This document shows, one piece after another, positions 16,732 through 27,386 of a stretch of 64,000 nt of DNA. Under the pieces are notes generated by a model. It worked only from the letters and a program-made list of their open reading frames with translations. It had not been told where the DNA came from and searched no databases. The DNA lies in the NCBI RefSeq assembly GCF_001625365.1, contig NZ_LJJF01000001.1, forward strand, positions 3,669,001 through 3,733,000. Direction: 5' to 3'. The position numbers were made by a program, and so were the translations under genes. The stretch is from Streptomyces sp. MJM8645 (GTDB lineage: Bacteria > Actinomycetota > Actinomycetes > Streptomycetales > Streptomycetaceae). The stretch's first letter is position 1, and each line of letters begins with the position of its first letter.

Positions 16732-18540
16732 TCAGAGCCGGGCCGTCCAGCGGACCCTGGTGCCCTTCCCGTACGGCCCGGCCTCGTGCCAGGCGGCGCC
16801 GCCGAGCGCCTCGGCCCGCCGGGTCAGGTTGAGCAGGCCGCTGCGGCGCCCGCCCGCCGGGATGCCGACGCCGTCGTCGGTCACCGTCAGCAGCACGCCC
16901 GGGCGCCCGCCCCGGTCCAGCGACTCCGGGTCGCCGCTCACCGGCCGGCCGGTGTCGTCCAGATGGGCGGTCGCGTCGATCTCGACGCCGACCCGGGAGG
17001 CCCGCGCGTGCCGGGCCGTGTTGGAGAGCATCTCCCTGAGCGCGGCGAGCAGTTGGCGGCCGTTCTTCTCCTCGACCAGGCTCTCCACCGGCCCGACGAA
17101 GCTCACCGAGGGCTTGAAGCCGAGTGCGGCCGCGGCCTGGCTGGCCTCCCGCAGCACCCGGGTGCGCAGGGTGTCCGGCGCGTCGCCGTGGTTGTCGTGC
17201 TGGAGGGCGTAGATGGTGGTGCGGACCTCCTGGATGGTGGCGTCCAGCTCGTCCACCGCCTTGCCGATGCCGACCTTCACCTCGGGCACCACGGACCGCC
17301 GGGCCGCGCTCTCCAGCATCATCCCGGTGGCGAACAGCCGCTGGATCACCAGGTCGTGCAGGTCGCGGGCGATCCGGTCGCGGTCCTGGAAGACGGCCAG
17401 GCGCTGCTGGTCGCGCTGGCCCTCGGCGAGCCGCAGGGCCAGTGCGGCCTGCGAGGCGAAGGTCTCGGCGAGCTGCTTCTCGGTGTCGGTGAACGACAGG
17501 GCGCCGCGCGGGCGCCAGACGCAGAGCCCGCCGAGCACCCGCCCGGCGGCGACCATCGGGACGGCCATGGACGGGCCGAAGGCGCGGGCGAGCCGGATCT
17601 CCACGGTCGGGTCGCTGGACATGTCGTCCAGGTAGACGCTCTCCCCGGCGAGCAGTCGGGCCGCGAAGCTCTTCCTGGGCAGCAGCTCGCCCCGGACGAA
17701 CTCGGCGGCCTCGCCGGAGGCGTGGGCGACCCGCATCTGCCCGTCGCCGTCCTCCGTCGGTTCGGTCGGGAGCAGGATCATGCCGAGCGCGGCGTCCGCC
17801 AGCTCCCGGACCTGCTCGGCCGCGACGGTGAGCGCGGTCTCGGCCTGGTCGGTGGAGAGCAGCGCCGTGGTGACGGCGGAGGCGCCGGCGATCCAGCGTT
17901 CCCGGCGCCGCCCCTCCTCGTACAGCCGGGAGTTCTCGATGGCGACGCCGGCCGCCGCGGCGAGCGCGTGCACCACCTGTTCGTCCTCGGGGGTGAAGGC
18001 GCCGCCGCCCTTCTTCTCGGTGAGGTAGAGGTTGCCGAAGACCTCGTCGCGGACCCGGATCGGCTCGCCGAGGAAGGTCTTCATCTCCGGGTGGTGCGGC
18101 GGGAATCCGGAGGAGCGCGGGTCGGCGCCGAGGTCGGCGAGCCGCAGCGGCTCGGGGCGGTCGATCAGCGCGCCGAGGATGCCGCGTCCGGCGGGCAGTT
18201 CGCCGATCTCGGCGGCGGTCTCGTCGTCGACGCCGACGTGGATGAAGTCGGCCAGACCGGTGCCGCCGGGGGCGATCACGCCGAGGGCCGCGTACCGGGC
18301 GTCGACGAGTTCGGCGGCGCCGGTGGCGATCCGGTGCAGGGTGGCGTGCAGGTCGAGCCCGGCGCCGATCGAGACCACCGCCTCCAGCAGCCGCTGCATC
18401 CGGTCGGTGACCGCGGCGGCCGACTGCAGCCGCTCCGCGACCTCGGTGACCAGGGTGTCCAGCCCGAGCGAGGCGATCTCCGGCACCCGATGGGGTGTCG
18501 GCTCGGGCGCGGCGGCGGAGGGCTCTGGCGTGGGGTCCAT
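16732..18540 (-). CDS. GAF-domain sensor histidine kinase (DevS-like)
   Basis: A 602-residue cytoplasmic kinase of the NarL-type (HisKA_3) family. Two GAF domains cover about residues 40-185 and 205-360. They are followed by the phospho-acceptor box RDRIARDLHDLVIQRLFATG and a HATPase_c domain with NTARHA and TVTDDGVGIP. Actinobacterial kinases with this layout (DevS/DosT) sense redox, oxygen or NO through the GAF domain, which would suit its place next to cytochrome bd genes; whether it binds haem cannot be seen. No response regulator is adjacent, so it is an orphan. The ATG at 18540 lacks a clear ribosome site. Confidence 0.88.
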   Translation of the reverse strand: MDPTPEPSAAAPEPTPHRVPEIASLGLDTLVTEVAERLQSAAAVTDRMQRLLEAVVSIGAGLDLHATLHRIATGAAELVDARYAALGVIAPGGTGLADFIHVGVDDETAAEIGELPAGRGILGALIDRPEPLRLADLGADPRSSGFPPHHPEMKTFLGEPIRVRDEVFGNLYLTEKKGGGAFTPEDEQVVHALAAAAGVAIENSRLYEEGRRRERWIAGASAVTTALLSTDQAETALTVAAEQVRELADAALGMILLPTEPTEDGDGQMRVAHASGEAAEFVRGELLPRKSFAARLLAGESVYLDDMSSDPTVEIRLARAFGPSMAVPMVAAGRVLGGLCVWRPRGALSFTDTEKQLAETFASQAALALRLAEGQRDQQRLAVFQDRDRIARDLHDLVIQRLFATGMMLESAARRSVVPEVKVGIGKAVDELDATIQEVRTTIYALQHDNHGDAPDTLRTRVLREASQAAAALGFKPSVSFVGPVESLVEEKNGRQLLAALREMLSNTARHARASRVGVEIDATAHLDDTGRPVSGDPESLDRGGRPGVLLTVTDDGVGIPAGGRRSGLLNLTRRAEALGGAAWHEAGPYGKGTRVRWTARL

Positions 18541-18633
18541 GCAGAAAGCCTAGTTTGTACGCTTTTCATCCGAAGGACGGCGCTGCTCGGGAAACGCGCC
18601 TTGACCGGGCCTGGCAGGTGGCCCCGACCGGGC

Positions 18634-21600
18634 CTAACGGGTGGCCCCGACCGGCTCCACCAGCCCGTCCGCCTCCCGCTCCAGCAGCCCGTCCGCCTCC
18701 CGCTCCCGCCGCCACATGGCGTGCAGCCGCCCGTCCCGGTCCGCGATCAGCTCCGACCAGCGGCCGCGCTCAGCGACCCGGCCGCCGTCCAGCACCAGCA
18801 CCTCGTCGACGGTGGTGTCGTCCAGGCCGGCCAGCCGGTGCGTGATCAGCACGGTGGTGCGGCCCTCGGTGGCGGCCAGCAGGTCGGTGGTGAGCGCGTC
18901 GGCGGTGGGCAGGTCGAGGTGTTCGGCGGGCTCGTCCAGGACGAGCACCGGGAAGTCGGCGAGCAGGGCCCGGGCCAGTGCGAGGCGCTGCCGCTGGCCG
19001 CCGGAGAGCCGGGCGCCGTGCTCGCCGACCATGGTGTCCAGGCCGTCGGGCAGGGTCAGCGTCCAGTCCAGCAGCCGGGCGGCGGCGAGCGCGGCGCGCA
19101 GGTCGTCCTCGGTGGCGCCCGGCCGGGCCAGCCGCAGGTTCTCCCGCAGCGAGCTGTCGAAGACGTGGGCGTCCTGGGCGCACAGTCCGATCACCCGGCG
19201 GACGTCCTCGCCCGCGAGCGCGCGGCTGTCCACAGCCGGTGGGCGGCCGTCGGCGAAGGTGACGGTGCCCGCGCTCGGTTCCAGGAACCGCAGCAGCGCC
19301 TGGGCCAGCGTGGTCTTGCCGGAGCCGGACGGGCCGACCACGGCGATCCGGCGGCCGGCCGCGAGGTCGAGGTCGACGCCGGTGAGCGCGTCCACGGCCT
19401 GCCCGGGGTGCCGGACGGTCAGTCCGCGCACGGCGACCGGCAGCGGCTGTTCGGGCAGCGCGGCGGGCGCGGCCGGCTCCGGGACGGCGGCCTCGGCCTC
19501 CAGCACCTCGTCCAGCCGGGCCCGCGCGGCCCGGCTGCGCTGGCGCGCCTGGACGGCCAGCGGCATCCCGGTGACGGCCTCGAACGCGGCCAGCGGGGTG
19601 AGCACGACCACGGCCAGGCAGACCGGCGCCAGCGCGCCGCCGTGCACCCCCTGGACGCCGACGGCCGCCGCGGCGGTCACGGTCAGCCCGGTGAGCAGCG
19701 TGATCAGCCCGGTGCCGAGCGCGGTGGTGGCCGCCGAGCGGGCGGCCAGCCGGGTGAGTGCGGCGTCGGCGCCGTGGACGGCGGCGAGCCGGCCGGGCAG
19801 CGCACCGGCCACGGTGAGTTCGGCGGTGCCGGTGAAGGCGTCGACGACGGTGGTGGCGAGCCGCCCGCGCTCCGGGGCCTGCCGCCGTTCGGCGCCAGCC
19901 GACCAGCGGGCGGCCAGGGCGGGCACCACCGCGCCCGCGAGCAGCAGCCCGATCCCGAGCACGACCCCGGCGGCGGGCAGGAAGGCGCCCATCGCCGCCG
20001 CCGCGGCCAGCGAGACCACGCCCGCCACGGCGGCCGGCAGCCGCCAGCGCAGGTGGTGGTCCTGGATCGCGTCGACGTCGGCGACCAGCCGGGAGAGCAG
20101 GTCGCCGCGCCGGAAGGCGGGCAGTCCGGCCGGGGCGAGCGCGGTGAGCCGCCGGTAGACGGCGGCCCGCAGGGTGCCGAGGGTGCGCAGCACGGCGTCG
20201 TGCGAGACCAGCCGTTCGGCGTAGCGGAAGACGCTGCGGCCGATGCCGAAGGCCCGTACCGAGGTGACGGCCATCATCAGGTAGAGCACCGGCGGCATCT
20301 CGGAGGCCCGGGAGATCAGGTAGCCGGAGGTGGCCATCAGCGCGACGGCGCAGCCGAGGGCGAGCGCGCCGAGCAGGACGGACAGCGCCAGCCTCGGGGT
20401 GGCGGCGTCGGCTTCGGGCTCGTCCTGCGCCGTGGCGGGGGCGGGCGTCGGCCGCCCGCTGTGCGCGGGCCGCCCGACCGCAGCGGAGACCGCAGCGGAG
20501 GCCACCGCCGCAGCCGGGCCGGCGGCCGGGGCGGGCGCCCCCGCCAGCCGGACCCGCCGGTCGGCGACGGCCAGCAGCGCCGGCCGGTGGGCGACGATCA
20601 GCACGGTGCGCGCCGGGTCCTCGGCGAGCGTCCGGACGGCGTCCACGACGGCGGCCTCGGAGGCGCCGTCCAGGTTGGCGGTCGGCTCGTCGAGGAGGAC
20701 CAGCGGCCGGTCGTCGGCGAGCAGGACGCGGGCGAGCGCGAGCCGCTGGCGCTGCCCGGCGGAGAGCCCGGCGCCGTCCTCGCCGAGCGGGGCGTCCAGC
20801 CTGGTCACGAAGTCGAGCGCGTGCGCGGCCCGTAGCGCCGTCCACAGCTGCTCGTCGGTGGCCTCCGGGCGGTAGAGCCGCAGGTTGTCGGCGACCGTCC
20901 CGGCGAACAGGTGCGGGTGCTGCGGCACCCAGGCGATCTGCCGCCGCCAGCTCGCCGGTTCCAGTGCGGCCAGGTCGTGGGTCCGCCCGTCGGCGACGGT
21001 GATCCGGACGGTGCCGGCGTCCGGGGCGACGAGGCCGAGCAGGACGGCGAGCAGGGTGGACTTGCCGGCCCCGCTCGGGCCGGTGAGGGCGGTGGTGGTG
21101 CCCGGGCGCAGGGTCAGCGCGGCGCCGTCCAGGGCGGGCTCGGTCCGGCCGGGGTGGCGTACGACCAGGTCGGAGACGGCGACGACGGCCCCGGTGAGGG
21201 CGGGTGCGGGCACCGTGCCGGCGGCGGGCAGCGGGGTCTCCAGCACCTGGAAGATCTCGTCGGCGGCGGTCAGGCCCTCCACGCTGGAGTGGTAGAGCGC
21301 GCCGACCTGGCGGATCGGGAAGTACACCTCGGGGGCGAGGATCAGGATCAGCAGCCCGGTCTCCAGGTCGAGCGTGCCGTCCACCAGCCGGAAGCCGACG
21401 GTGACCGCGACCAGTGCGACCGACAGGGTGGAGAGCAGTTCCAGCGCGAAGGAGGAGATGAAGGCGATCCGCAGGGTGCGCAGGGTGGCGCGGCGGTAGT
21501 CGGCGGTGATCCGGGCGATGGTGGCGGCCTGGGCGCGGGCCCGGTTGAACACCTTGAGGGTGGGCAGTCCGGCCACCACGTCGAGGAAGTGGTGCGAGAG

Positions 21601-22185
21601 CCGGGCCAGGGTGCCCCACTGCCGGTCCATCCGGCTCTGGGTGGCCATCCCGATCAGCACCATGAACAGCGGGATCAGCGGGAGCGTCCCGGCGATGATC
21701 GCGGCCGAGGTGAAGTCGGCGCCGACGATCCGCAGCAGCACGATCACCGGGACGACGACGGCGAGCGCCAACTGCGGCAGGTAGCGGGCGAAATAGTCGT
21801 CCAGCGCGTCGACGCCGCGGGTGGCGAGGGTGGTGAGTTCGCCGGTGCGCCGGCCCGCCAGGTAGGCCGGGCCGAGCGCGGTGGCGTGGTCGAGCAGCCG
21901 GCGCCGCAGGGTGGACTTCACCCGGGCGACGGACCGGTGCGCGGTGAGCTCGGTGAGCCAGCCGACCAGCCCGCGCCCGACGGCCGTCAGGGCGAGCAGC
22001 AGCAGCGGCGTGGTCAGTTCGCCGAGGGTCGCCTGGCGCTGGAAGGCGCGGACGACGATCTCGGCGATCAGACTCGCCTGGGCCACCACCAGGGCCGCGC
22101 CCGCCCCGCCGAGGAGCACGGATCCGGCGAGGAAGGCACGGGTGGTGCGGGCGTACCCGAGGAGTCGGGGGTCGACCGGCTTCAC
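18634..22185 (-). CDS. cydDC: Fused CydD-CydC thiol/haem exporter
   Basis: A 1183-residue fusion of two ABC exporter half-transporters needed for cytochrome bd assembly (export of cysteine/glutathione-type thiols, haem control). First half: six TM helices, then Walker A GPSGAGKST and signature LSAGQRQR. An Ala/Pro-rich linker lies around residues 545-585. Second half: TM helices, Walker A GPSGSGKTT, signature LSGGQRQR, Walker B FPVLVLDEPAEHLD. Streptomycetes characteristically have this fusion where most bacteria have two genes. It follows cydB by four bases in the cydA-cydB-cydDC operon. Confidence 0.93.
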   Translation of the reverse strand: MKPVDPRLLGYARTTRAFLAGSVLLGGAGAALVVAQASLIAEIVVRAFQRQATLGELTTPLLLLALTAVGRGLVGWLTELTAHRSVARVKSTLRRRLLDHATALGPAYLAGRRTGELTTLATRGVDALDDYFARYLPQLALAVVVPVIVLLRIVGADFTSAAIIAGTLPLIPLFMVLIGMATQSRMDRQWGTLARLSHHFLDVVAGLPTLKVFNRARAQAATIARITADYRRATLRTLRIAFISSFALELLSTLSVALVAVTVGFRLVDGTLDLETGLLILILAPEVYFPIRQVGALYHSSVEGLTAADEIFQVLETPLPAAGTVPAPALTGAVVAVSDLVVRHPGRTEPALDGAALTLRPGTTTALTGPSGAGKSTLLAVLLGLVAPDAGTVRITVADGRTHDLAALEPASWRRQIAWVPQHPHLFAGTVADNLRLYRPEATDEQLWTALRAAHALDFVTRLDAPLGEDGAGLSAGQRQRLALARVLLADDRPLVLLDEPTANLDGASEAAVVDAVRTLAEDPARTVLIVAHRPALLAVADRRVRLAGAPAPAAGPAAAVASAAVSAAVGRPAHSGRPTPAPATAQDEPEADAATPRLALSVLLGALALGCAVALMATSGYLISRASEMPPVLYLMMAVTSVRAFGIGRSVFRYAERLVSHDAVLRTLGTLRAAVYRRLTALAPAGLPAFRRGDLLSRLVADVDAIQDHHLRWRLPAAVAGVVSLAAAAAMGAFLPAAGVVLGIGLLLAGAVVPALAARWSAGAERRQAPERGRLATTVVDAFTGTAELTVAGALPGRLAAVHGADAALTRLAARSAATTALGTGLITLLTGLTVTAAAAVGVQGVHGGALAPVCLAVVVLTPLAAFEAVTGMPLAVQARQRSRAARARLDEVLEAEAAVPEPAAPAALPEQPLPVAVRGLTVRHPGQAVDALTGVDLDLAAGRRIAVVGPSGSGKTTLAQALLRFLEPSAGTVTFADGRPPAVDSRALAGEDVRRVIGLCAQDAHVFDSSLRENLRLARPGATEDDLRAALAAARLLDWTLTLPDGLDTMVGEHGARLSGGQRQRLALARALLADFPVLVLDEPAEHLDLPTADALTTDLLAATEGRTTVLITHRLAGLDDTTVDEVLVLDGGRVAERGRWSELIADRDGRLHAMWRREREADGLLEREADGLVEPVGATR

Positions 22186-22189
22186 GGCG

Positions 22190-23215
<1,026 letters not shown>

Positions 23216-23234
23216 GTCAGATCCCCTGTGGTCC

Positions 23235-24779
23235 TCAGTAGGCGAAGGCGAGAGGCTTGTCGGCGTCGTCGTCCGAGGACGGTCCGCGCAGGGTCGGGTC
23301 CTTGGCGGGGGGCTGCTCGGTCACCACCGGGCCGGCCTTGGCGTACTTCACCAGCAGCCGGACCTCGACGACGGCGAGGATCGCGTACAGCAGGGTGAAG
23401 GTGGTGAGGGCGCCGATCTGGGTGCCGACGCTCACGTTGGGGGAGACCGCGCTCGCCGTGGTCATCAGGCCGAAGACGGCCCAGGGCTGGCGGCCCATCT
23501 CGGTGAAGATCCAGCCGAAGCTGTTGGCGATCAGCGGGAATCCCATGGTCAGGATGCCGATCCGCCAGCTCCACTTGGTGAGGAACGGACCCATCTCCCG
23601 CCCGGGGGTGAGCATCAGCCGGGGCACCTCGGTCTCGCCGGTGCGGAACTCGGGGCGCAGGAACTTCTTGCGCCGGGTGGTCCAGAGCCCGATCAGGCCG
23701 GCCACGAAGGAGGTCATCCCGAAACCGATCATGAGGCGGAAGCCCCAGTAGGTGACGAAGATGCTCGGGATGTAGTCCTTGGGGTCGCCGCCGTACTTGG
23801 CGGCCTCGGCGGCCGCGGTGTCGTTGATGCCGGGGACGGAGGAGTTGAAGTCGCTGTGGGCGAGGAAGGAGAGTATCCCGGGGATCTCCAGCTCGACCGA
23901 GTTGTGGCCCTTGCTGACGTCGCCGACCGCGAAGATCGAGAACGGCGCGGGCGACTGGGTGTCCCACAGGGCCTCGGCGGCGGCCATCTTCATCGGCTGC
24001 TGCTCGAACATGACCTTGGCGAGCGAGTCGCCGCTGAGCGCGGTGCCGGCGCCGAAGACCACGGCGAGGACCAGGCCGAGTCGCAGCGAAGTGCGCATCA
24101 CGGCGGTCTTCTTGGGGTCGGCGTTCTCCGGCTTGCGCTTGGCCTTCCAGAGGTGGAAGGAGGCGATGCCGACCATGAAGGCCGCGCCGGTGAGGAAGGC
24201 GGCGGTCAGGGTGTGCGCCACCACGGTGAGGGTGGTGTTCTGGAACAGCACCTTGGCGATGTCGGTGAGCTGGGCCTTGCCGGTGGCCGGGTCGATCGAG
24301 TAACCGACCGGGTGCTGCATCCAGGAGTTGGCCGCCAGGATGAAGTAGGCGGAGAGCACGGTGCCCAGGGCGACCATCCACATGCAGGCGCAGTGGATCT
24401 TCTTCGGCAGCTTGTCCCAGCCGAAGATCCACAGGCCGATGAAGGTGGACTCGAAGAAGAAGGCGATCAACGCCTCCATCGCGAGCGGGGCGCCGAAGAC
24501 GTCGCCGACGAAACGGGAGTAGTCGGACCAGTTCATGCCGAACTGGAATTCCTGGACGATGCCGGTGACCACGCCCATCGCGATGTTGATCAGGAAGAGC
24601 TTCCCCCAGAACTTCGTGGCGTGGAAGTACTTCTCCTTGTTCGTCCTCACCCAGGCGGTCTCCAGCCCGGCCACGATGGCGGCGAGGCTGATGGTGAGCG
24701 GGACGAAGAGGAAGTGGTAAACGGTGGTGATGCCGAATTGCCATCGCGCGATGGTCTCGTGAGCGATTGCCAGCTCCAC
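23235..24779 (-). CDS. cydA: Cytochrome bd oxidase subunit I CydA
   Basis: A 514-residue haem-bearing subunit oxidising quinol and reducing oxygen. The start used is GTG at 24779 (reading ELAIAHETIARWQFG), with AGAGGG upstream; longer in-frame starts would push it past family length. Seen: conserved His in FGITTVYHFLF, GMNWSDYSRFVGDVFG, the Q-loop signature QPMKMAAAE, and the GRQPWAVFGLMTT block near the C-terminus. Q-loop length appears short, as in Gram-positive enzymes. It is the first gene of the cyd operon, preceded by a Rex-type operator. Confidence 0.95.
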   Translation of the reverse strand: MELAIAHETIARWQFGITTVYHFLFVPLTISLAAIVAGLETAWVRTNKEKYFHATKFWGKLFLINIAMGVVTGIVQEFQFGMNWSDYSRFVGDVFGAPLAMEALIAFFFESTFIGLWIFGWDKLPKKIHCACMWMVALGTVLSAYFILAANSWMQHPVGYSIDPATGKAQLTDIAKVLFQNTTLTVVAHTLTAAFLTGAAFMVGIASFHLWKAKRKPENADPKKTAVMRTSLRLGLVLAVVFGAGTALSGDSLAKVMFEQQPMKMAAAEALWDTQSPAPFSIFAVGDVSKGHNSVELEIPGILSFLAHSDFNSSVPGINDTAAAEAAKYGGDPKDYIPSIFVTYWGFRLMIGFGMTSFVAGLIGLWTTRRKKFLRPEFRTGETEVPRLMLTPGREMGPFLTKWSWRIGILTMGFPLIANSFGWIFTEMGRQPWAVFGLMTTASAVSPNVSVGTQIGALTTFTLLYAILAVVEVRLLVKYAKAGPVVTEQPPAKDPTLRGPSSDDDADKPLAFAY

Positions 24780-25220
24780 GTCGCCCTCTCTCCAACCGAC
24801 CGGCCCTGTTGAAGGGCATGTTTCGGACAAACTTCATCTATAGCTGTAGACCGCTGCCCAACTACGCAAGCTTGTCCGCTTGTGAACGTGAACACGTTCA
24901 CAAGGAGCAGTATCCATCATCCTTACGAAGGAATCGCAGGCGGGGTGGGGTTGACACCTTCGGAACGGTGCGTAGCCGTACGTAGCGGGGTGTGGCCTTG
25001 TGTGGCCGCATGTGACCGCGCGTGACCGTGCGGCGGCGGTGCAGTGGTGAACGCAGTGGCGGTGGGGACAGTCTGCGGAGCCGTCCACGGCCCTGACAAC
25101 GAACGGCCGGGCAGCCGGCGGAGCGGTCTTGGCCGATCCGGCGCTTGACACGGCGGCGCGGGCGCCTGGCGGGACCAGCGACCCCTGGTCCCGTCCTCGC
25201 TTCTCCGCTACGCCCTCCCG
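24780..25220. other. cydA promoter region and spacer
   Basis: 441 bases without a supportable gene. The left part holds the cydA leader and the Rex-type operator. Around 24988-25030 there is a series of short degenerate direct repeats (TGTGGCC, TGTGGCC, TGTGACC, CGTGACC) spaced about ten bases, of unknown role. The rest shows nothing clear. Confidence 0.6.
24881..24902 (-). promoter_or_regulatory. Rex-type redox operator of the cyd operon
   Basis: A 22-base near-perfect palindrome with outer arms TGTGAAC and GTTCACA. Its right 16 bases (24887-24902, CGTGAACACGTTCACA) match the Streptomyces Rex operator TGTGAACGCGTTCACA at 14 positions. Rex represses cydABCD until the NADH/NAD ratio rises, as known in Streptomyces coelicolor. 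The outer half-site at the left makes overlapping registers possible. Confidence 0.85.
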
Positions 25221-26618
25221 CTACGCCCGGCCGAGGAGCTGGGTGCCCGGGGTGGAGTCGGCGCGGGCGGTGAAGAACTCGGTGAAGCCGTGCAGGAACT
25301 CCTCCACGGTGATCCGGCCGTCCCCGTCCACGTCCAACTGGCGGAACCCGTGCGACAGTTCGGCCGGATGAACGCGCGGGCCGCCGAACACCGCCCGGTA
25401 CTCGTCCGCCTCCAGGAAGCCGCTGCCGTCGGTGTCCGCGGCAGTGAACACGGCCCGCAGCGCGGGCAGCAGCCCCTGCTCCAGATAGGCCGGATCCCGG
25501 TCGCAGCCCGCGACGGTGGCCGCCACGAACTCCTCCCGGCTCACCTTGCCGTCGCCGTTCGCGTCCATCGCCGCGCGCAGCTGCTCCCACCAGCCGTCGA
25601 AGGCCTGGTACACCCGCGCCTCGGCGGCATCGTCCAACTCCAGCTGCCAGCACACGTTGTGCGCCATCGCCCGCAGGTCGTGGACGGTGAGGAAGCCGTC
25701 GCCGGTCTGGTCCAGCACCTCGCGGAAGAACCGGTCCACCCGGGAGCCGCGCGCGTCCCGGCGCGGGTCCCTGCGCGGCGGACGCCACCGGGACGGAGCA
25801 CCGCCCCGTTCCGGAGAGCGGTAGCGCACCCGGTCCGGCAGCAGCGGGACGACCGCGCCGGCGCCCCGGTGCAGCAGCCAGGACAACAGCGCGGCCCGCC
25901 GCGTCCGCACCAGCCCGAACCGCTCCCGCACCGCCGGCGGCAGATCCGCCACCGTCAGCGCCGTGATCGCCCGCGCCACCACCACCCGCAGCACCCGCCA
26001 CCCGGCGTCCCCGAGGAACCACAGCCGGCGCGGCCGCGGGGCCCCGCGCAGCATGTCCTCCAGCAGGTAGCGGGTCGCCTCGGTGAACTCCAGCCGCTCG
26101 CGCGCCGCCCGGGCGAAGTACGCGGGCAACTCGGCGGCGCTGGGTGGGAGTTCGCCCTCAGGCAGCCCGAAGGCCGCCACCGATCCGGTGAACTCCTGGT
26201 ACGCCGCCTCCAGTTGGCCGGCGTCGTACGGGTCCCCGCCCAGCCGCCGCATCGCGACCACGCACTCGAACAGCGTCAGCAGCACCCACGCCCGGGTCGC
26301 CGCGTCCTCGGCGTCGTACGCCCGCCCGTCCGGCGCCGTCCCGCGGATCCGCTTGTGCGCCCGGTCCAGCCGCGCGACCTCCCGCCGCAACGCCTCCCCG
26401 TCCTGGTAGAACAGCCGCCGCCCGCTCCCCAGCGTGTGCTCCACCCGCCGCCACGGATGCGCCTGGTACGTCGAGTGCTCCGCCATCCCGGCCCCCACCA
26501 CCGGATCCGCCGCCTGCAACACCAGCAGCCGCCACGCGACCAGCGCGACCCGCCACTCGGACAGATCCCGCCGGAACGACACCCCAGGACCAGCCACGGG
26601 ATCAGCCACGGCGCTCAC
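25221..26618 (-). CDS. MpaB-type oxygenase fused to four-EF-hand domain
   Basis: A 465-residue two-part protein. The N-terminal part (about 30-255) has the DUF2236/MpaB pattern of latex-clearing-type haem oxygenases: HPWRRVEHTLGSGRRLFY, LDRAHKRIRGTAPDG, a W..LLTLFECVV helix and PAYFARAARERL. After a basic linker (about 265-290), the C-terminal part has four EF-hands: DQTGDGFLTVHD (303), DANGDGKVSREE (352), DTDGSGFLEADE (395) and DVDGDGRITVEE (429). This matches calerythrin-type actinobacterial calcium proteins, which are normally separate. The reading frame is uninterrupted. The GTG start has GGAG eight bases upstream and overlaps the Uma2 stop by 17 bases. Calcium control of an oxygenase is my inference. 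Confidence 0.82.
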   Translation of the reverse strand: MSAVADPVAGPGVSFRRDLSEWRVALVAWRLLVLQAADPVVGAGMAEHSTYQAHPWRRVEHTLGSGRRLFYQDGEALRREVARLDRAHKRIRGTAPDGRAYDAEDAATRAWVLLTLFECVVAMRRLGGDPYDAGQLEAAYQEFTGSVAAFGLPEGELPPSAAELPAYFARAARERLEFTEATRYLLEDMLRGAPRPRRLWFLGDAGWRVLRVVVARAITALTVADLPPAVRERFGLVRTRRAALLSWLLHRGAGAVVPLLPDRVRYRSPERGGAPSRWRPPRRDPRRDARGSRVDRFFREVLDQTGDGFLTVHDLRAMAHNVCWQLELDDAAEARVYQAFDGWWEQLRAAMDANGDGKVSREEFVAATVAGCDRDPAYLEQGLLPALRAVFTAADTDGSGFLEADEYRAVFGGPRVHPAELSHGFRQLDVDGDGRITVEEFLHGFTEFFTARADSTPGTQLLGRA

Positions 26619-27180
26619 CCGTGATCTCCGGCCCGATCGCGAACCCCTTCGCGGGGCCCTCGGGGATCACGGCCTCCTCGCCGTACGGGATCCGGGTCGA
26701 GGCGGCGTAGGCACGGCGCTCGGGGTCGGGACGGGAAAGTACGGTCACGGTACCGCCGTGATCGTAGTCATCGATGATCACGTACACCGGAATGCCTGCG
26801 GAAGCGTAGGCGCGCGGCTTGAACTCCTGGTCACGGCGTTCGCAGCAGTCGGGCCACACGACCTCGGCGACAAGGGGAATCCCGGACGCCAACAGCCCCA
26901 CACCCTCATGGTGTTCGGCCGCCTTCGTGTCGTCCGGTGCCACGGCGAGGTCAGGTTTCATCACCTTCAAACCGGCGGTCACATACCGGCCTTGCGTCGC
27001 CGTGTACCCCGTCCCGCGCAGGTGCTTCGTCAGGACCTTCCTGAGGCCACCTCCCACCGCTGCATGACGGAGGTCACCGATGACCGAGATGGTGATGCTG
27101 TCTTCGTCGATCTCCGCGCGCGTGTGCTTCGGGAGGGCCATGGTCTTCCAGGCCTTCCACAACCTCTGATCAGGGTCCAT
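26602..27180 (-). CDS. Uma2-family (DUF820) endonuclease-like protein
   Basis: A 192-residue protein with the Uma2/DUF820 version of the PD-(D/E)XK nuclease fold: LKVMKPDLAVAPDD supplies the Pro-Asp, LVAEVVWPDCCERRDQEFKPRAYASAGIPVYVIID supplies the Glu, Asp and Lys. Uma2 genes are numerous in actinomycetes and cyanobacteria, of unknown role. The ATG has GGGAGAT four bases upstream. Its end overlaps the oxygenase fusion by 17 bases, implying co-transcription, though a functional link is unclear. Confidence 0.8.
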   Translation of the reverse strand: MDPDQRLWKAWKTMALPKHTRAEIDEDSITISVIGDLRHAAVGGGLRKVLTKHLRGTGYTATQGRYVTAGLKVMKPDLAVAPDDTKAAEHHEGVGLLASGIPLVAEVVWPDCCERRDQEFKPRAYASAGIPVYVIIDDYDHGGTVTVLSRPDPERRAYAASTRIPYGEEAVIPEGPAKGFAIGPEITGERRG

Positions 27181-27386
27181 AGCGATCTCCCGGTGCGTGA
27201 GTAAGCACCTGGACCGTCGCACACGACCGAGGGGCCGGTCGGGTGAACTCCCGCCGTTCACCCGATCGGGGCGTTTCGGGGCCGGGAAACGCGAAACCGC
27301 AGGGCGGGCCGGGAGGGGGCCTGCCCTGCGGTTCGGGGTGCTGTGGGGTCCGCGCCCTCCTCCCGAGCGGGCGCGAACCGGGTGGA

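Noticed and set aside
16534..20835. Plus-strand open frame of 1433 codons
   Set aside because: Lies opposite the histidine kinase and cydDC genes; its translation is Gly/Arg/Gln-rich without domains, typical of the antisense of GC-rich genes.
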